Part shown: piece by piece, positions 1 through 11,544 of the stretch
Position numbering within the stretch: the first letter of the stretch is position 1
Layout of the letters: the number at the start of each line of letters is the position of its first letter
Origin: Tubulanus polymorphus
Taxonomy: Eukaryota > Nemertea > Palaeonemertea > Tubulaniformes > Tubulanidae
NCBI RefSeq assembly: GCF_964204645.1
Contig: NC_134030.1
Coordinates: 1,837,855-1,901,854, forward strand
Direction of reading: 5' to 3'
DNA length: 64,000 nucleotides
Made by a program: the position numbers and the translations under genes
Notes under the pieces: generated by a model
What the model was told of the DNA's origin: nothing
Databases searched by the model: none
What the model saw: only the letters and a program-made list of their open reading frames with translations

Positions 1-747
1 GAACTGGGTTCAGAACTGTGGAACTGAGTCCTGAACTGTGGAACTGAGTCCTGAACTGTGTCCAGAACTGAGGAACCGGTTGAAGAACTGTGGAACTGAG
101 TCCTGAACTGTGGAACTGTGTCCAGAACTGTAGAACTGGTCAAAGTACTGTGGAACTGGGTTCAGAACTGTGGAACTGAGTCCTGAACTGTGGAACTGAG
201 TCCTGAACTGTGTCCAGAACTGAGGAACTGGTTGAAGAACTGTGGAACTGAGTCCTGAACTGTGGAACTGTGTCCAGAACTGTAGAACTGGTCAAAGTAC
301 TGTGGAACTGGGTTCAGAACTGTGGAACTGAGTCCTGAACTGTGGAACTGAGTCCTGAACTGTGTCCAGAACTGAGGAACTGGTTGAAGAACTGTGGAAC
401 TGAGTCCTGAACTGTGTCCAGAACTGAGGAACTGGTTGAAGAACTGTGGAACTGAGTCCTGAACTGTGGAACTGAGTCCTGAACTGTGTCCAGAACTGAG
501 GAACTGGTTGAAGAACTGTGGAACTGAGTCCTGAACTGTGTCCAGAACTGAGGAACTGGTTGAAGAACTGTGGAACTGAGTCCTGAACTGTGGAACTGAG
601 TCCTGAACTGAGTCCTGAACTGTGGAACTGAGTCCAGTAACTGTGGAACTGGTCAAAGAACTGTGGAACTGAGTCCAGAACTGTAGAACTGGATCTTGAA
701 CTACTGTGAACAGGGTTCAGAACTGTGGAACTAGATCCTGAATTGTC
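1..747. repeat. Minisatellite built on GAACTGTG / GAACTGAGTCCT
   Basis: Irregular tandem array in which short modules such as GGAACTGAGTCCT, GAACTGTGTCCAGAACTG and GGTTGAAGAACTG recur in higher-order blocks. It runs off the left edge and ends just before the HAT1 exon at 766, so it sits in the intron after that exon. Open frames on the minus strand here only translate the repeat. The same AACTGTGGAACTGGGTCC wording is found singly elsewhere (for example near 48,820), so the array may have grown from the end of a dispersed foldback element. Confidence 0.95.
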
Positions 748-765
748 GATACAAATTAAACTTAC

Positions 766-2990
766 ACAAGATAATAATTCCACCGAGGATCATCGGTATC
801 GATGTATGAAGCTGCGTCTATATAAAACAGAATAAAGGGTTCCAGATGACTGTGGAACTCTCTGAATCCACGTTCATCCACATCCGTTTTATAAATCTCG
901 AATTTACGAGTGTCAATTTCATCTGAAAAATATAGAAATCGTTTCGATGTAGCTAACTGCACAGGACTTTTTGGTTCTATAAGACCAGTCTATTTAAGTA
1001 TTGATTGACTATGTAATAAGCCCTAAGCCTCCAAACCTTCATTAACTGTATAAGAATGTATCAATTCTCCGAATGGTCGGAATTTTTTCTCTTTCTCGAA
1101 TTCTTTCACAAACTCGTCGATGTTTGTGTGATAACCCGGCGGTAACTTCTCTGTCAAAAGCGGCATTACATCATCAGCCTTTATAACAAAATATAAACCA
1201 TTCAAAATATCGTCAATTCAACCAGCTTTCAAGGACTTAAGATTAGCTTTTACCAGCTTTTACAGACTTTAGATTCAGTTTCTTGATATCATACCAGCTT
1301 TTCATCCAGTTTGATGAAATCGTACATTTTTTTATGATTTCCGCGTTAATTCAGTTTATCGCAAATCAATTCAAAAGTTTCATGAAAAGATTTCAACTCT
1401 ATTTGAGTTTGAGTTCAAATCTATTTGATTTCTTCATTAATTCAGATCAGTTGATTTCAGAGTTGATTCTTTTAACGAATTTGGAATCCCTTGATTCACT
1501 ACTCTGGTTAAAACGTGTCAACAATATGAATAAAAATTTTATTGATTTACTTACGTGAACTCCGTCGAATTTTTTCGGCGATATTTTATCGAGATATTTG
1601 ATATTTAGAAAAGTTTTCAAACTTCCCGCCGTACAAAACATTTCTATCTGTAAATCTCGATATCCGAATATACTTTCACTGTAACACAAATAAACAAAAG
1701 ATATTAAATGAAGTTTTATCAACATGACTCATAAAGTCTGACGACATAGAATGCAGTTCAATATTACGATTGATAGAACACTATATCCGTGTTGACTCGA
1801 TGTAAGGGGGAATCCCACAATTATAACGAAAAAGTCCGAAAATGAAACTTCGAGATAGTAGTTTATTTCAACGTTTCGACTATATCCTAATAGTCATCTT
1901 CAGGAATACTGTATTCCTTGAGCTAGTGTAGTTTATTCAACGTTTCGACTATATCCTAATAGTCATCTTCAGGAATACTGTATTCCTTGAGCTAGTGTAG
2001 TTTATTCAACGTTTCGACTTTATCCTAATAGTCATCTTCAGGAATACTGTATTCCTTGAGCTAGTGTAGTTTGTTCAACGTTTCGACTATATCCTAATAG
2101 TCATCTTCAGGAATACTGTATTCCTTGAGCTAGTGTAGTTTATTCAACGTTTCGACTATATCCTAATAGTCATCTTCAGGAATACTGTATTCCTTGAGCT
2201 AGTGTAGTTTATTCAACGTTTCGACTATATCCTAATAGTCATCTTCAGGAATACTGTATTCCTTGAGCTAGTGTAGTTTATTCAACGTTTCGACTATATC
2301 CTAATAGTCATCTTCAGGAATACTGTATTCCTTGAGCTAGTGTTGTTTATTCAGCGTTTCGACTATACCCTAATAGTCATCTTCAGGAATACTGTATTCC
2401 TTGAGCTAGTGTAGTTTATTCAACGTTTCGACTATATCCTAATAGTCATCTTCAGGAATAATGTATTCCTTGAGCTAGTGTAGTTTATTCAACGTTTCGA
2501 CTATATCCTAATAGTCATCTTCAGGAATACTGTATTACTTGAGCTAGTGTAGTTTATTCAACGTTTCGACTATATCCTAATAGTCATCTTCAGGAATACT
2601 GTATTCCTTAAGCAAGTGTAGTTTATTCAACGTTTCGACTTTATCCTAATAGTCATCTTCAGGAATAAGGCAGGCAGTCCAATATCGATTAATGCTTAAT
2701 CAATTTTGATATCTTGATATAAATTATGTTTCTGTTTCGATATTTAACTTACTTTTCACCGAATACCTGATGACTCATCACTGGACTAAACGATATATCA
2801 TCATTTTCTAAATCTGCTTGTTCGCGAACTGTAAAATCAGAAAAAAAAACATTTGGAAACAAAAAAATTTCTGAAGCCGAAGGAAAAGAATTAGCCATTT
2901 TAGAAACAGATGACTCTTACCCAATTTAAAAACTAATGCATCGTTTGAGTCACATTTGTATTGTTCCAATTTATCTTTTAATAACGACAT
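766..2990 (-). CDS. HAT1: Histone acetyltransferase HAT1, N-terminal half (partial)
   Basis: Type B histone acetyltransferase; in other animals it acetylates newly made histone H4 at Lys5/Lys12 together with an RbAp46-type partner. Five coding exons read on the minus strand: 2921-2990 (ATG at 2990), 2753-2828, 1555-1678, 1037-1178 and 766-922, all with AG/GT borders and matching phases (1, 2, 0, 1, 2), giving about 190 residues. Matches to HAT1 include LEQYKCDSNDA (human LAEYKCNTNTA), HQVFGE, FGYRDLQIEMFCTAGSL, PPGYHTNIDEF, FRPFGELIHSY and DERGFREFH...AASYIDTDDPRWNYYLV. These cover the HAT1 N-terminal domain and the start of the catalytic domain; the acetyl-CoA-binding core lies beyond the left edge. 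For the last exon I chose the acceptor at 922/923 because it has a strong pyrimidine tract and keeps phase. A 69-bp satellite fills the intron at 1,679-2,752. Confidence 0.93.
1783..2690. repeat. Foldback-element arm followed by a 69-bp satellite (about 12 copies)
   Basis: The tandem units (1,858-2,667) are 69 bp long and nearly identical, each containing TTTATTCAACGTTTCGACT, ATCCTAATAGTCATCTTCAG and GAATACTGTATTCCTTGAGC. They are preceded by an arm at about 1,783-1,857 that is nearly the same as the arm of the perfect palindrome at 48,527-48,736. So the satellite appears to have expanded inside a palindromic mobile element. It occupies the HAT1 intron between exons 2 and 3. Related single units occur at 13,065-13,125 and, inverted, at 31,950-32,130. 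Confidence 0.9.
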
Positions 2991-3593
2991 TTTTACCAAG
3001 TTAATCTGCAAATAAAATACATTGTCATTGGATCCATTTGATTTGTATTAGATTGAAGCGATTTTCTGTTTATTTCTCATGTTTTTAGATTGATTTCGGC
3101 GGAAATTTCAATCGCCAGAATAAATCTTAGACTTGTTTTTATTTTGTTTACCCGAAATATCGAATATCTTGCAGAAGAAGCCGCTTATTTCACGCAAATA
3201 TGCACAATATCGAAACGCACTATTTTATTTATTACCGCCACTAGAAAGTTACCGACCGCAAATTTGAGAATAGCGGTGGTTACATTTCCAATACAATAAT
3301 AAATTACTTTATTGATGCATGGAATAACTTTAACTTCTGCGGTACACCTTTAGAACATAGGAAACATGTGGATTTCTGGGATATATATATATATATAATT
3401 TGAATTGATCAAAAAATGTCCATGAAAATTATATCCCGAAAAATCTACACGGCATCGCACCGGACATAGATTCCGATGCCCGCTTTGAAAGCGAATAGTG
3501 GCAAGTGAGTGTTGAATGTCAGAATTCAATTCAATATAGTATGTTGAATAGTATAATGCGATTGAATTGAATTGAGGATTATTGAAGTAGATA
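2991..3593. promoter_or_regulatory. Divergent intergenic region between HAT1 and the convertase-like gene
   Basis: About 600 bp separates the HAT1 ATG (2990, minus) from the convertase-like ATG (3594, plus), so both promoters and 5' UTRs must lie here or in upstream introns. There is a short TA run at about 3,380-3,398 and GAATTGAATTGA-type direct repeats at 3,530-3,580. No clear TATA box could be assigned to either gene. The function is inferred from position only. Confidence 0.4.
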
Positions 3594-6500
3594 ATGAATA
3601 GCGTTCGTGTTTATTTCCTCGCATTTGTTTCACTTGTAGCAATTTTATCGTAAGTATTTCGTTATTTCATTTCTTTGATCTCACACATCCCGTATAGTAG
3701 TAGTAGTTCACTCACGACAACACAATCTCCAACCAAGTCCAAAGTCCAACAAACAAAGTCCAAGCCATGTTTGTTCTGCTGAAAAGACTACCAATAGAGT
3801 ACCAAGATAAAAACCCACTACTTACTACTATCCACAAAAAAAGAATTTAAAAACAAGAAATTTATCAATTCGAACAATCTAAAATATATAAAATACACGA
3901 CGTTTCCATCTCATCCTAGAGATCATCGTCAAGTTACTTACACCTTATTATCCGTTCACCACATCACATTTGAGTGTGGTTATTGTTCTAGTATACTAGT
4001 ATTACTAATAAGTTCTAACAGCATGTCGGTCTCGGATGAAAAGTGGCGCCGAATGTACTACATAGCCTAAATACGAACTGTCTGTTATAGATAAATAGAT
4101 AGTGAAAGATTAGATTAAGACAATTGATATCTGATATTATTTGCCAGTACCGGTAATTGTTGTTCTGATGCAAAGTCAAATATTTTTTAGTCCCCTCCCT
4201 TAGTCCCTGAGCTAGGTCACACCCACACCTTTCAAATCAAGCAAAGTTGAAATTGTAGGCGTCAAAAAGACCAGGTTTTATGTCAGTTTAGTTGAATGTT
4301 GTATGATTGTTGTTTATTGTTATTTTCAGTGTTGTTTTTGCTACTAGTCAATTAGATGCAGCTGAGGTATATTTATTATATATATATATATATCAGTATA
4401 TTACCTAATCCTCAAATAGAATCCGATCATCTCAAAAACGTTGATTTCTATTTTAGCATGTTCGAGTAAAACGCTCGGGTGGAGGAGCGCCGTCTGGTGG
4501 CGATGAATCGAACGATAAAACGGAAGATGAAACGATCGGGATTCAGTTAAACGATACGGAATGGATTTCTGGGAAACAGTGGTACCTGGTACGTATTATA
4601 GCCACTAGGTGGAGCTAGTGCGAGGTCTAGGAAATTTTGGGCTATTGGGTATTGAGCAATGTAACCTTATGGGACAATGTTTGTAGCTTCTTATCATCTT
4701 GTATGTGATTATTTAAAATTTTGGTGCTAAACTATAGGTGGTGTTAGTGTGGCAAGTATCCATTAGATGGAGCTAGTGTGAAGTAGGTCTCATTCTTTCA
4801 ATCTTTTTGTTCGTTTCCAGGAAAAAACCAAATCGCACACGTTTCAAACTTTAAACGCGCGCGTTGCCTGGGAACAATGCGTTACGGGAAAAGGCGTAAA
4901 CGTGGCTATAGTAGCTAATTCGATTATTCAAAATAACCCTGACCTTCATAATAATTACGTAAGTTAAGATTAAACAAAATGATTGCGAACAATGAAATAG
5001 AACAATGAAGAATTGAGTAATAATTGAGTAAGAATTGAGTAATAATTGAGTAATAATTCGTGTTTCGAATGGTTTTTCAGGAAGCCAAAATTTCTTATGG
5101 TCCGTTCAATAAAACAGGATCTTCATCACTCAATATAAATCCAGCTGATAAGGCTACGCAATGCGCTGGAATCATCGCAGCTGGAGCGAATCACTTCTGC
5201 GGAGTCGGAGTAGCTTTTGATGCTAAAATTGTCGGTATGAAAACTTGATATCAGGGTAGCTCACCTGGGGCTGGTTTTACAGACTGGTGTTATCTTTAAC
5301 CCGGGGTGTCGGGGAATTTCGTAATAGAAAGCTAAAAATCAGAGAAATTTTTCGAGATTGCGCATAAAATCAAACAGTTTCTGGCTGTGTTTTACATATT
5401 TGACCGTGTTAATTGATCGGATTCTTGGCAGATCAAGTCAGGGAAAACAAAGTGCTTGTCAGGGAATAGTCACGGGAAAAGCCAGTCAATTAAAAGTGGC
5501 CTCCCGGAATAAAATCTTCATTCTTGGATCTCGCCCTTACAGGAAAAAAGTCATGAAATTGAAAGTTGATTTTCTATGAAGAGAATTTAATGGTTGTTTA
5601 ATGAAATGAAAAGAATTGAGATGTTAAATGTTTTATATTTCTTTAGGCGAACAGATGAACGATAAACCGAGTGATGTAAAACTAGCTGAAGCATTAACCG
5701 AGCACAGTAATAAAGTAGATGTTATATTGAATATACTCGAACACACGGCTATTTCACCGATTGGGCAGAAAACAATGCAGGCAATTGAAACTGATATCAA
5801 ACAGGTATCGAAACATTAATCAATTATCCTCTTCAGTGTATCATCAATTATCTTTATCAAAGACAGAGTTTCAGTGGACTGCATGATTACCAGGGAGCTG
5901 ATGACGTGCCTCGGACTGTGTTTGTCGCCGAGCCGTTTACCTCTAATTATCACGTGACCCTGACTCTGTTTGCCATTGCCTCTAATTATATATGCTATTC
6001 CGTATATTTCTAGGGTCGAAAGAGTAAGGGTACGATACTAGTGACCCCTGTTGGCGATCTCGGTACTAGTTGCTCGTTTAACGGATTTATAAATCGTCCC
6101 GAATCGATCGCCGTTTCCGCTATCAGACGTAACGGCTTTAAACTAACGGACGGCAATCACTGCTCCGCCGTCATGGCAACGGCTTATAGTAAAAATCAAC
6201 AAGATACGGATCCAATTGTAGGTTTTGGATCGGTTGAATCCAATACACGTATTTATTCTAATGTAGGTTGTGAATAATGAAATTATTTTGTTTCGTGCAA
6301 AGGTTACAGTAACAGGAAATGAAGGATGCACCGAAGACGTAGCTGGTTCGGCACCTGCTGCATCATTCGCAGCTGGAATTATTGCACTCGCTTTGGAAGC
6401 CAAGTAAGCATTGATCATTTACACTCGGAGTCCACGCCTCGGCCGGGACTGAGGATACGTCGTGGCAGTAAAACAAATTCATAGAGATGTAAATTAGATT

Positions 6501-9389
6501 TGGTTTCTTTGTCAGAGAATAATCTTATCGTCTATGATAAGATGGGAATGTTATAACGAACAACGTGGTTTTCTACAGGATATCACGGAGTACCATGGGC
6601 GGGGAGATGGAGGGGTTCTCGGCCGGATAATTTCACCATCTTTTGATGCTAAGCGAAAAAGTCGCACAATTCAAATTTTATATGATATAATTTATTAAAA
6701 CGAAACCACAACGTTTCGGCTGTTGACAGCCATCATCAGGAGGAATGATGATTATCTACAGTGTACACGGATTAGATGTTTCATTCGGCCTCTTGATGCG
6801 TTTGTGAGGACATCAAGATATATTTTCCACGCTTTATTCGTCCATAAGTACCGTTTAAGCAGTTGTGGCAGTAGGCCCAATTCGCCCCTGGGGCCAATTC
6901 CATAGTCAAGACTAAAGACAAAAAGTGGTCTGAAGTCTTGACACTGGTCTTAAGTTGGCTCTAGACCTAAGTTGGTCTTAGACTGGTCTTAAGTCTAAGC
7001 CCTCACTATGCAACCGGCCCCAGTTTCTAGTGGTGTTGTTTGTTTGTTCAACTCATGGTTTATAATTTCTGTATATTTTAGTCCTGATCTATCGTGGAGA
7101 GACGTACAGCATTTGATCGTACAAACTTCAACTTCGAAAAATGTTCGTTTTAACCCGAATGATTTCGTCAAAAATCAACAAGGAATTTCGGGTAAGCGCG
7201 CTGGTGATTAAAACGATCAGTTAATGACTGTTAGAGACTGGTATTCATCTCAATATTTCAGAGTTTATGACTGGTAGAGACTGATAATGATCTCAGTGTG
7301 TCAGAGTTAATGAGCAAAACCCATATAGTTGATAATATAACAGTTTATTCTGACAGTTTGATTTTTGACAGTTTGATAATGAAGTTCGGTCAAAACTTCA
7401 TCAACTGTTGGTTTTGCTCATGATTTTTCATCCTGGTGTCAGAATGCTTAATTCAGCGATGCTTACTTTAGATTCAACTGAAGAAGACTTAAATCATAAC
7501 AATTGATTAATTTGAATCTATGGCTCAAACTATAATTGACTACAGGGGAGCTGAATGTTGGTTTATCTGATTCCAGTGAGTCCGAGCTATGGATTTGGTT
7601 TAATGGACGCGGGTAAAATGGTTAAACTAGCTGAAGTTTGGAAACCTGTTCCGACTGCGAATGTCTGCGTGCTGAAATCAAGGACACAGTACGTATTTCA
7701 TCTGAACACTCAGAATATCCGTGACTGTTTATTTGTTTGGCTTTACATCGCTTGGATCTTGGTTTCCCAAGACTAACAACACTATTGGATTAATCATTTA
7801 ACCTCACGACGGGACCACAGTCTTTTTTCCTTTAACACCCTCAACCCGCTAAGCACCACACAGGGCATAAGCAGGTTTGATGTTTCTTTTTCCCAATGGG
7901 GGAGAGACCAGAGAAGAACCTTAGACCAAGAAACTCTGTCGCCGCCAGGGTTTGAACCCATAAACCCTGGATTGACGAAACCAGTGACCGGCACACTGTA
8001 AGCAGCCAGCAGGACTCGAACCCACTCAGCACTGATAGTGTATACAACACCATCAAGCCTTATCTCACTGAGATACCGAGACTACTCCGCGATGATCTGA
8101 TAGAAATCCAATCGCAGCAATTGTTTATTTGATTTTAATTTTGATCTCGTACCGTGCATGATTACGATGAAAATACGATAATTCTGCTGCTAAGACTCCG
8201 TGAAAAAGGTTTGAAATTTAGAATTAATATTTTCAGAACGATCTCCGTAAACGAGACGTCGTGTCCGGGAGACGGAGAGATTCATTATCTCGAACACGTT
8301 CTCGTTCATATTAAAACAACTCTTACGCGATGCGACGAAGGTAGTTTACATCTCCACCTGGTGTCACCCGCAGGAACTAAATCTGCTCTGTTCAGCGGTG
8401 GAATTAAAGGTGCGACGAGAGCGACTGTCGACGAATCCATTTTATCGGTCGGATTCTGGGCTGAAAATCCGATCGGATCGTGGAAACTGGAATTTGCTAA
8501 TGGTTGCGAAGGTCAGTGATATTTTATTCGTTAGAAATGAACCCACCGTAAATAACTGGCTCATGCGGTTCTTGATTTAAACAGTTAAAATATCAGGGTG
8601 GCGCCACTTACCCGGTACCTGGAAATCGGGGATGTTTCTTATCTTTAAAAATAGTCAGGGAAATATGTAGAGATTGCTAGATTTTGCGTAAAATCAAACA
8701 GCTTTTGTCTTTGACTGTGGAAATCGATTGAATTCTTAGCAGATACAAGCATGAGAGGCACAATAAATAGTCAAGGAAAATTTTTGGAAAAATCAAGTCT
8801 AATTAAAGTAACCATCCTGTAAATTGATTAATATTCAAATAATGAACTCTGAGTGAAATGGAAACTGAGTTCTCATTTAAAATTGTGACTCAAGTCGTAA
8901 ACTCACAACTATGGAACTTAAGAGTTCTGGAGCCAGTTGTGCAGTTCTCAATCAAAATAAGACTCGGATTGCGCCAGAAATGAACTGAATTTAACTAAAG
9001 AGTCAAATGTGAATTGATAGTTTTGAGGATCCTGTGATTTCAATCTGATATTGTTTATGTTTGTGATTATTTCAGGACTTGTCCATGAGTGGCAGTTAGA
9101 AATTCGTGGTACGATTGATTCCCCGTCAGCCAATCAGAATCTAACGTCTATGAACGTTAAAACACGCCCGTGTCCGTATAAATCCTCACTCGCCATCAAA
9201 CACGGAGGCAAAATCGATTTCACGCCGCTTTATATATTCATCGTATTGTTGCTGGTCGTCACGACGATTGGATTATTGATCGTGACGTATCGTAGGTGCT
9301 GGGGTTCGAAAGTGAAAGGTTTGATTCACGCTGAATTTAGAGCCGTTCCGACGACAGACGTCGAGGAATCGGCGCCCACATCGCTATAG
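3594..9389 (+). CDS. Furin/kexin-family proprotein convertase-like pseudoprotease, membrane-anchored
   Basis: Twelve exons: 3594-3649, 4330-4366, 4457-4588, 4821-4958, 5081-5234, 5647-5804, 6014-6217, 6303-6403, 7082-7191, 7577-7688, 8237-8511, 9076-9389; all phases join, 596 residues. Order: signal peptide (about 1-24), a stub ending VKR in place of the usual prodomain, S8 subtilisin-like domain (about 70-385), P domain (about 388-505), one transmembrane helix (543-562) and a short basic tail. Family marks: KQWYL, GKGV, NPDL, CGVGVAF, AAGIIALALEA, WRDVQHLIVQTS, YGFGLMDAGKMV, and P-domain LHLVSPAGTKSALFSGG and GSWKLEF. Compared with furin, the catalytic Asp is Ala107 (VAIVANS), His is Lys145 (ADKATQCAG), Ser is Ala310 (AGSAPAAS) and the oxyanion Asn is Asp240 (PVGDLG). 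The SASWGP substrate-pocket segment is also absent. It cannot be a normal protease; a binding, decoy or trafficking role is inference. The reading frame is intact, so it is not an obvious pseudogene. Confidence 0.9.
5252..5507. mobile_element. hAT-like MITE, copy 1
   Basis: Dispersed repeat in intron 5 of the convertase-like gene. It begins CAGGGTAGCTCACCT and ends AAAGTGGCCTCCCGG, an imperfect inverted terminal repeat. Its interior (AAAATCAAACAG, then TGATCGGATTCTTGGCAGAT) is shared with the copies at 8,594 and 22,030. It has no coding capacity. The hAT assignment is inferred from the CAGGGTGGCC-type ends only. Confidence 0.6.
6652..6745. repeat. Dispersed palindromic element with AACGTTTCGGCTGTTGACAG core
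   Basis: Starts GCGAAAAAGTCGCACAA and contains AACCACAACGTTTCGGCTGT followed by TGACAGCCATCATCAGGA. A second, degraded copy is at about 60,655-60,730 in a Capicua intron. The core folds as GGCTGT/ACAGCC next to CTGATGA and GAAACG on the minus strand (see findings). It lies in intron 8 of the convertase-like gene. Confidence 0.6.
6890..7021. mobile_element. Foldback element with GGGGCCARTT ends
   Basis: Begins GGGGCCAATTCCATAGTC and ends GCAACCGGCCCC; the interior is repeats of GACTGGTCTTAAGTC. Both ends match, as inverted repeats, the borders of the large array at 29,309-30,208 and a copy at about 25,445-25,580. No open frame. Intron 8 of the convertase-like gene. Confidence 0.65.
7790..8095 (-). 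mobile_element. tRNA-derived SINE (minus orientation)
   Basis: Read on the minus strand, the 5' part resembles a tRNA head: an A-box-like TATCTCAGTGAGATAAGG and a near-perfect B box GGTTCGAGTCC (about 8,012-8,022). A second B-box-like GGGTTCAAACC follows at about 7,949-7,960. The tail contains GGTGCTTAGCGGGTTGAGGG, which also forms the unit of the tandem array at 24,655-25,030. It lies in intron 10 of the convertase-like gene. The SINE call is inference from Pol III box layout and dispersed copies. Confidence 0.6.
8594..8819. mobile_element. hAT-like MITE, copy 2
   Basis: Begins CAGGGTGGCGCCACTT and ends AAAGTAACCATCCTG, an inverted terminal repeat; the interior is shared with copies at 5,252 and 22,030. 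Located in intron 11 of the convertase-like gene. No target-site duplication could be confirmed. Confidence 0.6.
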
Positions 9390-11450
9390 AAACCATCAAT
9401 ACTGTAACTGTCGCTATAGTAACCATCAATACAGTAACTGTCGCTATGGTAACCATTGTTGTAGAAGCAAATTTGTTGAACATTTTGAATATAAATATTG
9501 AGTCGAAATATATTTTTATTTCCAGTTAAGAGCTTAGTTTAACTACGCTTTCATCTATTTAGATCTAATTTCTTTGGTTAACATTGTTATTTTCTCAATT
9601 CGAACTAATGTAAAAGTTAGTCGCCTATTCCTTCGATATTTCGATATTTTCGTCTTCTAAATATTTCGAGATCTGTAAAAGGAAACTAGTTTCCGGTTTT
9701 TCACCAATTCTGAAAACTTTAATACTTTATTTCGTTGAAACTCTTCGTACTCGACACCTGGAAGATCTGTAAATGTAACATAACGTTTTTGCTGCAGCTG
9801 AATATTATAAATATGTTCACGTGTCACTGTTTTTTTCAAAGGGTAAATTAGGCTAAACAAAAATGATACCTTGTTTCTCCGCAGCGGCCGGGTCATTTTT
9901 GTAAAATATGATAAAATTTATGAACAGTTCATTTCTATAGCGGCCGGGTCTGTTATGGTGAAATTGATCACGATTTTAAAAAAAGTAATGTATAGGGTAG
10001 ATAGGCGGCCGGCCGGGTAAACATTTAAGCTCAGCAGAGCGGAGAAACAAGGTATCAATTTTTTTTGGCCTTAGGGTAATGTATGGTGTATTTTATTATA
10101 GAGTGTTGTTTAGATATAACCTTAAAATTGTGTGTATATATATTCTGAATCGGTTGAATGATTAGATCTGCGAATATTAACTACGTTTTTAGACTTTTGA
10201 ATCTCTTTCTTATTCTTTTGTTTGCTCTTAACATTTTGAATTTTCTCGGTTTCTTATACCTGTTAGATAACAGCAGGGAACATCTCAAAATCGTTTTTCG
10301 TATACTTTCACTGTTTCCTATTGTTGATACGACAGTAATCTCGTAGGTTTTGGGTTGATCCCTGAAATATTGATATTTTCATCAATGTTTGTAATCTATT
10401 TCTATAGAAGTTTTGATCAATTTCTGACGACTTTTTATCTACCAATCTTTGCCAGACGTTCTTACCGATGATGTGTGGCCCAATCGATAAAATTTTGTTG
10501 ACATTTCAGCAATGTATGAGTTTTAATGTCAGTCACCATTTGTGGCTAGATTGGTCATCCATCTTAGTGGCCGTGAATGACCTTGAATATAAAGCATCCT
10601 CGAGAGAATGAACCTGTTAATTAAGTTATTAATTAGCCTGAAACCAATTAATGCAAACAGTATTATTAGTGGATAACTGGATTAAGAGAGATACTACTAT
10701 TTTATAACGGATTAAGGCAGCATATACTATCATGTATATAGAAACACTTGAATGATGTTAACAGTCAGTGTTCTGTATGAAGAGACTGTTTGTTTGTTTG
10801 TATATAGATAACCTACTGATTGTATTTAAACGGTGCTTTTAAAGCTGATTTTCATTTTTTGCTTGCTATTAATATGTATTTTGGAGTGTGGTGTTTATAT
10901 ATTGTTTTATGTTAAGTGGTGAATGGTCCGTAAAAGAGGAAATACCTTCATTCTAAATAGTGTTACGTACTGTGAGATTCACTGAGTGCCTTGTGCTGTT
11001 TTTTCTATTGTGTTGTATTTGGTAAAAATAATGATAAATAACGTAAAAAGTGCTAAAATTGGTCTAGAAATCGTAGAAATATTACGGTGGAACTTTCAGA
11101 AAATCTGTTCATTATATCCAGTGTGAAACAATTGAAATCTTCGTATTTGAGTTGAAATTCTAGCTTCGTAGAAAAATGATAAATGATTATATCTTTCTTA
11201 GTTGTTGTAACAAGGTATCGGTTGAAATGAGTTAACCACCAGTGAATTGTATTGTTTTACGTAGACACTGACTGATGGCTTACAGATACTGACCTGGACC
11301 ATCTGGGTTTTTATTCAGCATTTCCCTTCCCGCATAAAAATGAAATAGTTCGATTTGCAAATATATTGTAATTTTATAAAATGTTACCAAATGTTTGTTG
11401 AAATTGAACTGTTTTCAATGATGAAAATAAACATTGTATATATTTTCTTC
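9390..11450 (+). other. Probable 3' UTR / downstream region of the convertase-like gene
   Basis: AT-rich, with no convincing exon on either strand. A canonical AATAAA at 11,426-11,431 could end a UTR of about 2 kb; no AATAAA lies closer to the stop codon. A Harbinger-type MITE sits inside at 9,851-10,070. The assignment as UTR is inference; transcript data would decide. Confidence 0.4.
9851..10070. mobile_element. PIF/Harbinger-like MITE, copy 1, with TTA target duplication
   Basis: Flanked by TTA at 9,848-9,850 and 10,071-10,073. Terminal inverted repeat GGCTAAACAAAAATGATACC against GGCCAAAAAAAATTGATACC, continuing inward as TTGTTTCTCCGC / GCGGAGAAACAA. GC-rich CGGCCGGG motifs lie in the interior. 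The GGC ends and the TTA duplication fit PIF/Harbinger. No transposase. Confidence 0.75.
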
Positions 11451-11544
11451 ATTTAGATGTTGTTTTTTGACTTTTTGAGAAAGGTATTCGTCACTCTTGC
11501 TGGGCCGGTCTAGATTTGGAGAATTCATTTTGCAAAATGTAACT

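Noticed and set aside
1858-2667. CRISPR-like array
   Set aside because: Regular 69-bp units have no unique spacers; this is a eukaryotic satellite in an intron.
9657-9896. 79-codon minus-strand ORF with two TTTACAG|ATCT acceptor-like sites
   Set aside because: Its first third is the Harbinger-type MITE, no partner exon with a matching phase was found, and no family similarity is recognisable.
10158-10346. Hydrophobic 62-codon plus-strand ORF
   Set aside because: Hydrophobicity comes from T-rich DNA in a probable 3' UTR; no start context or conservation clue.
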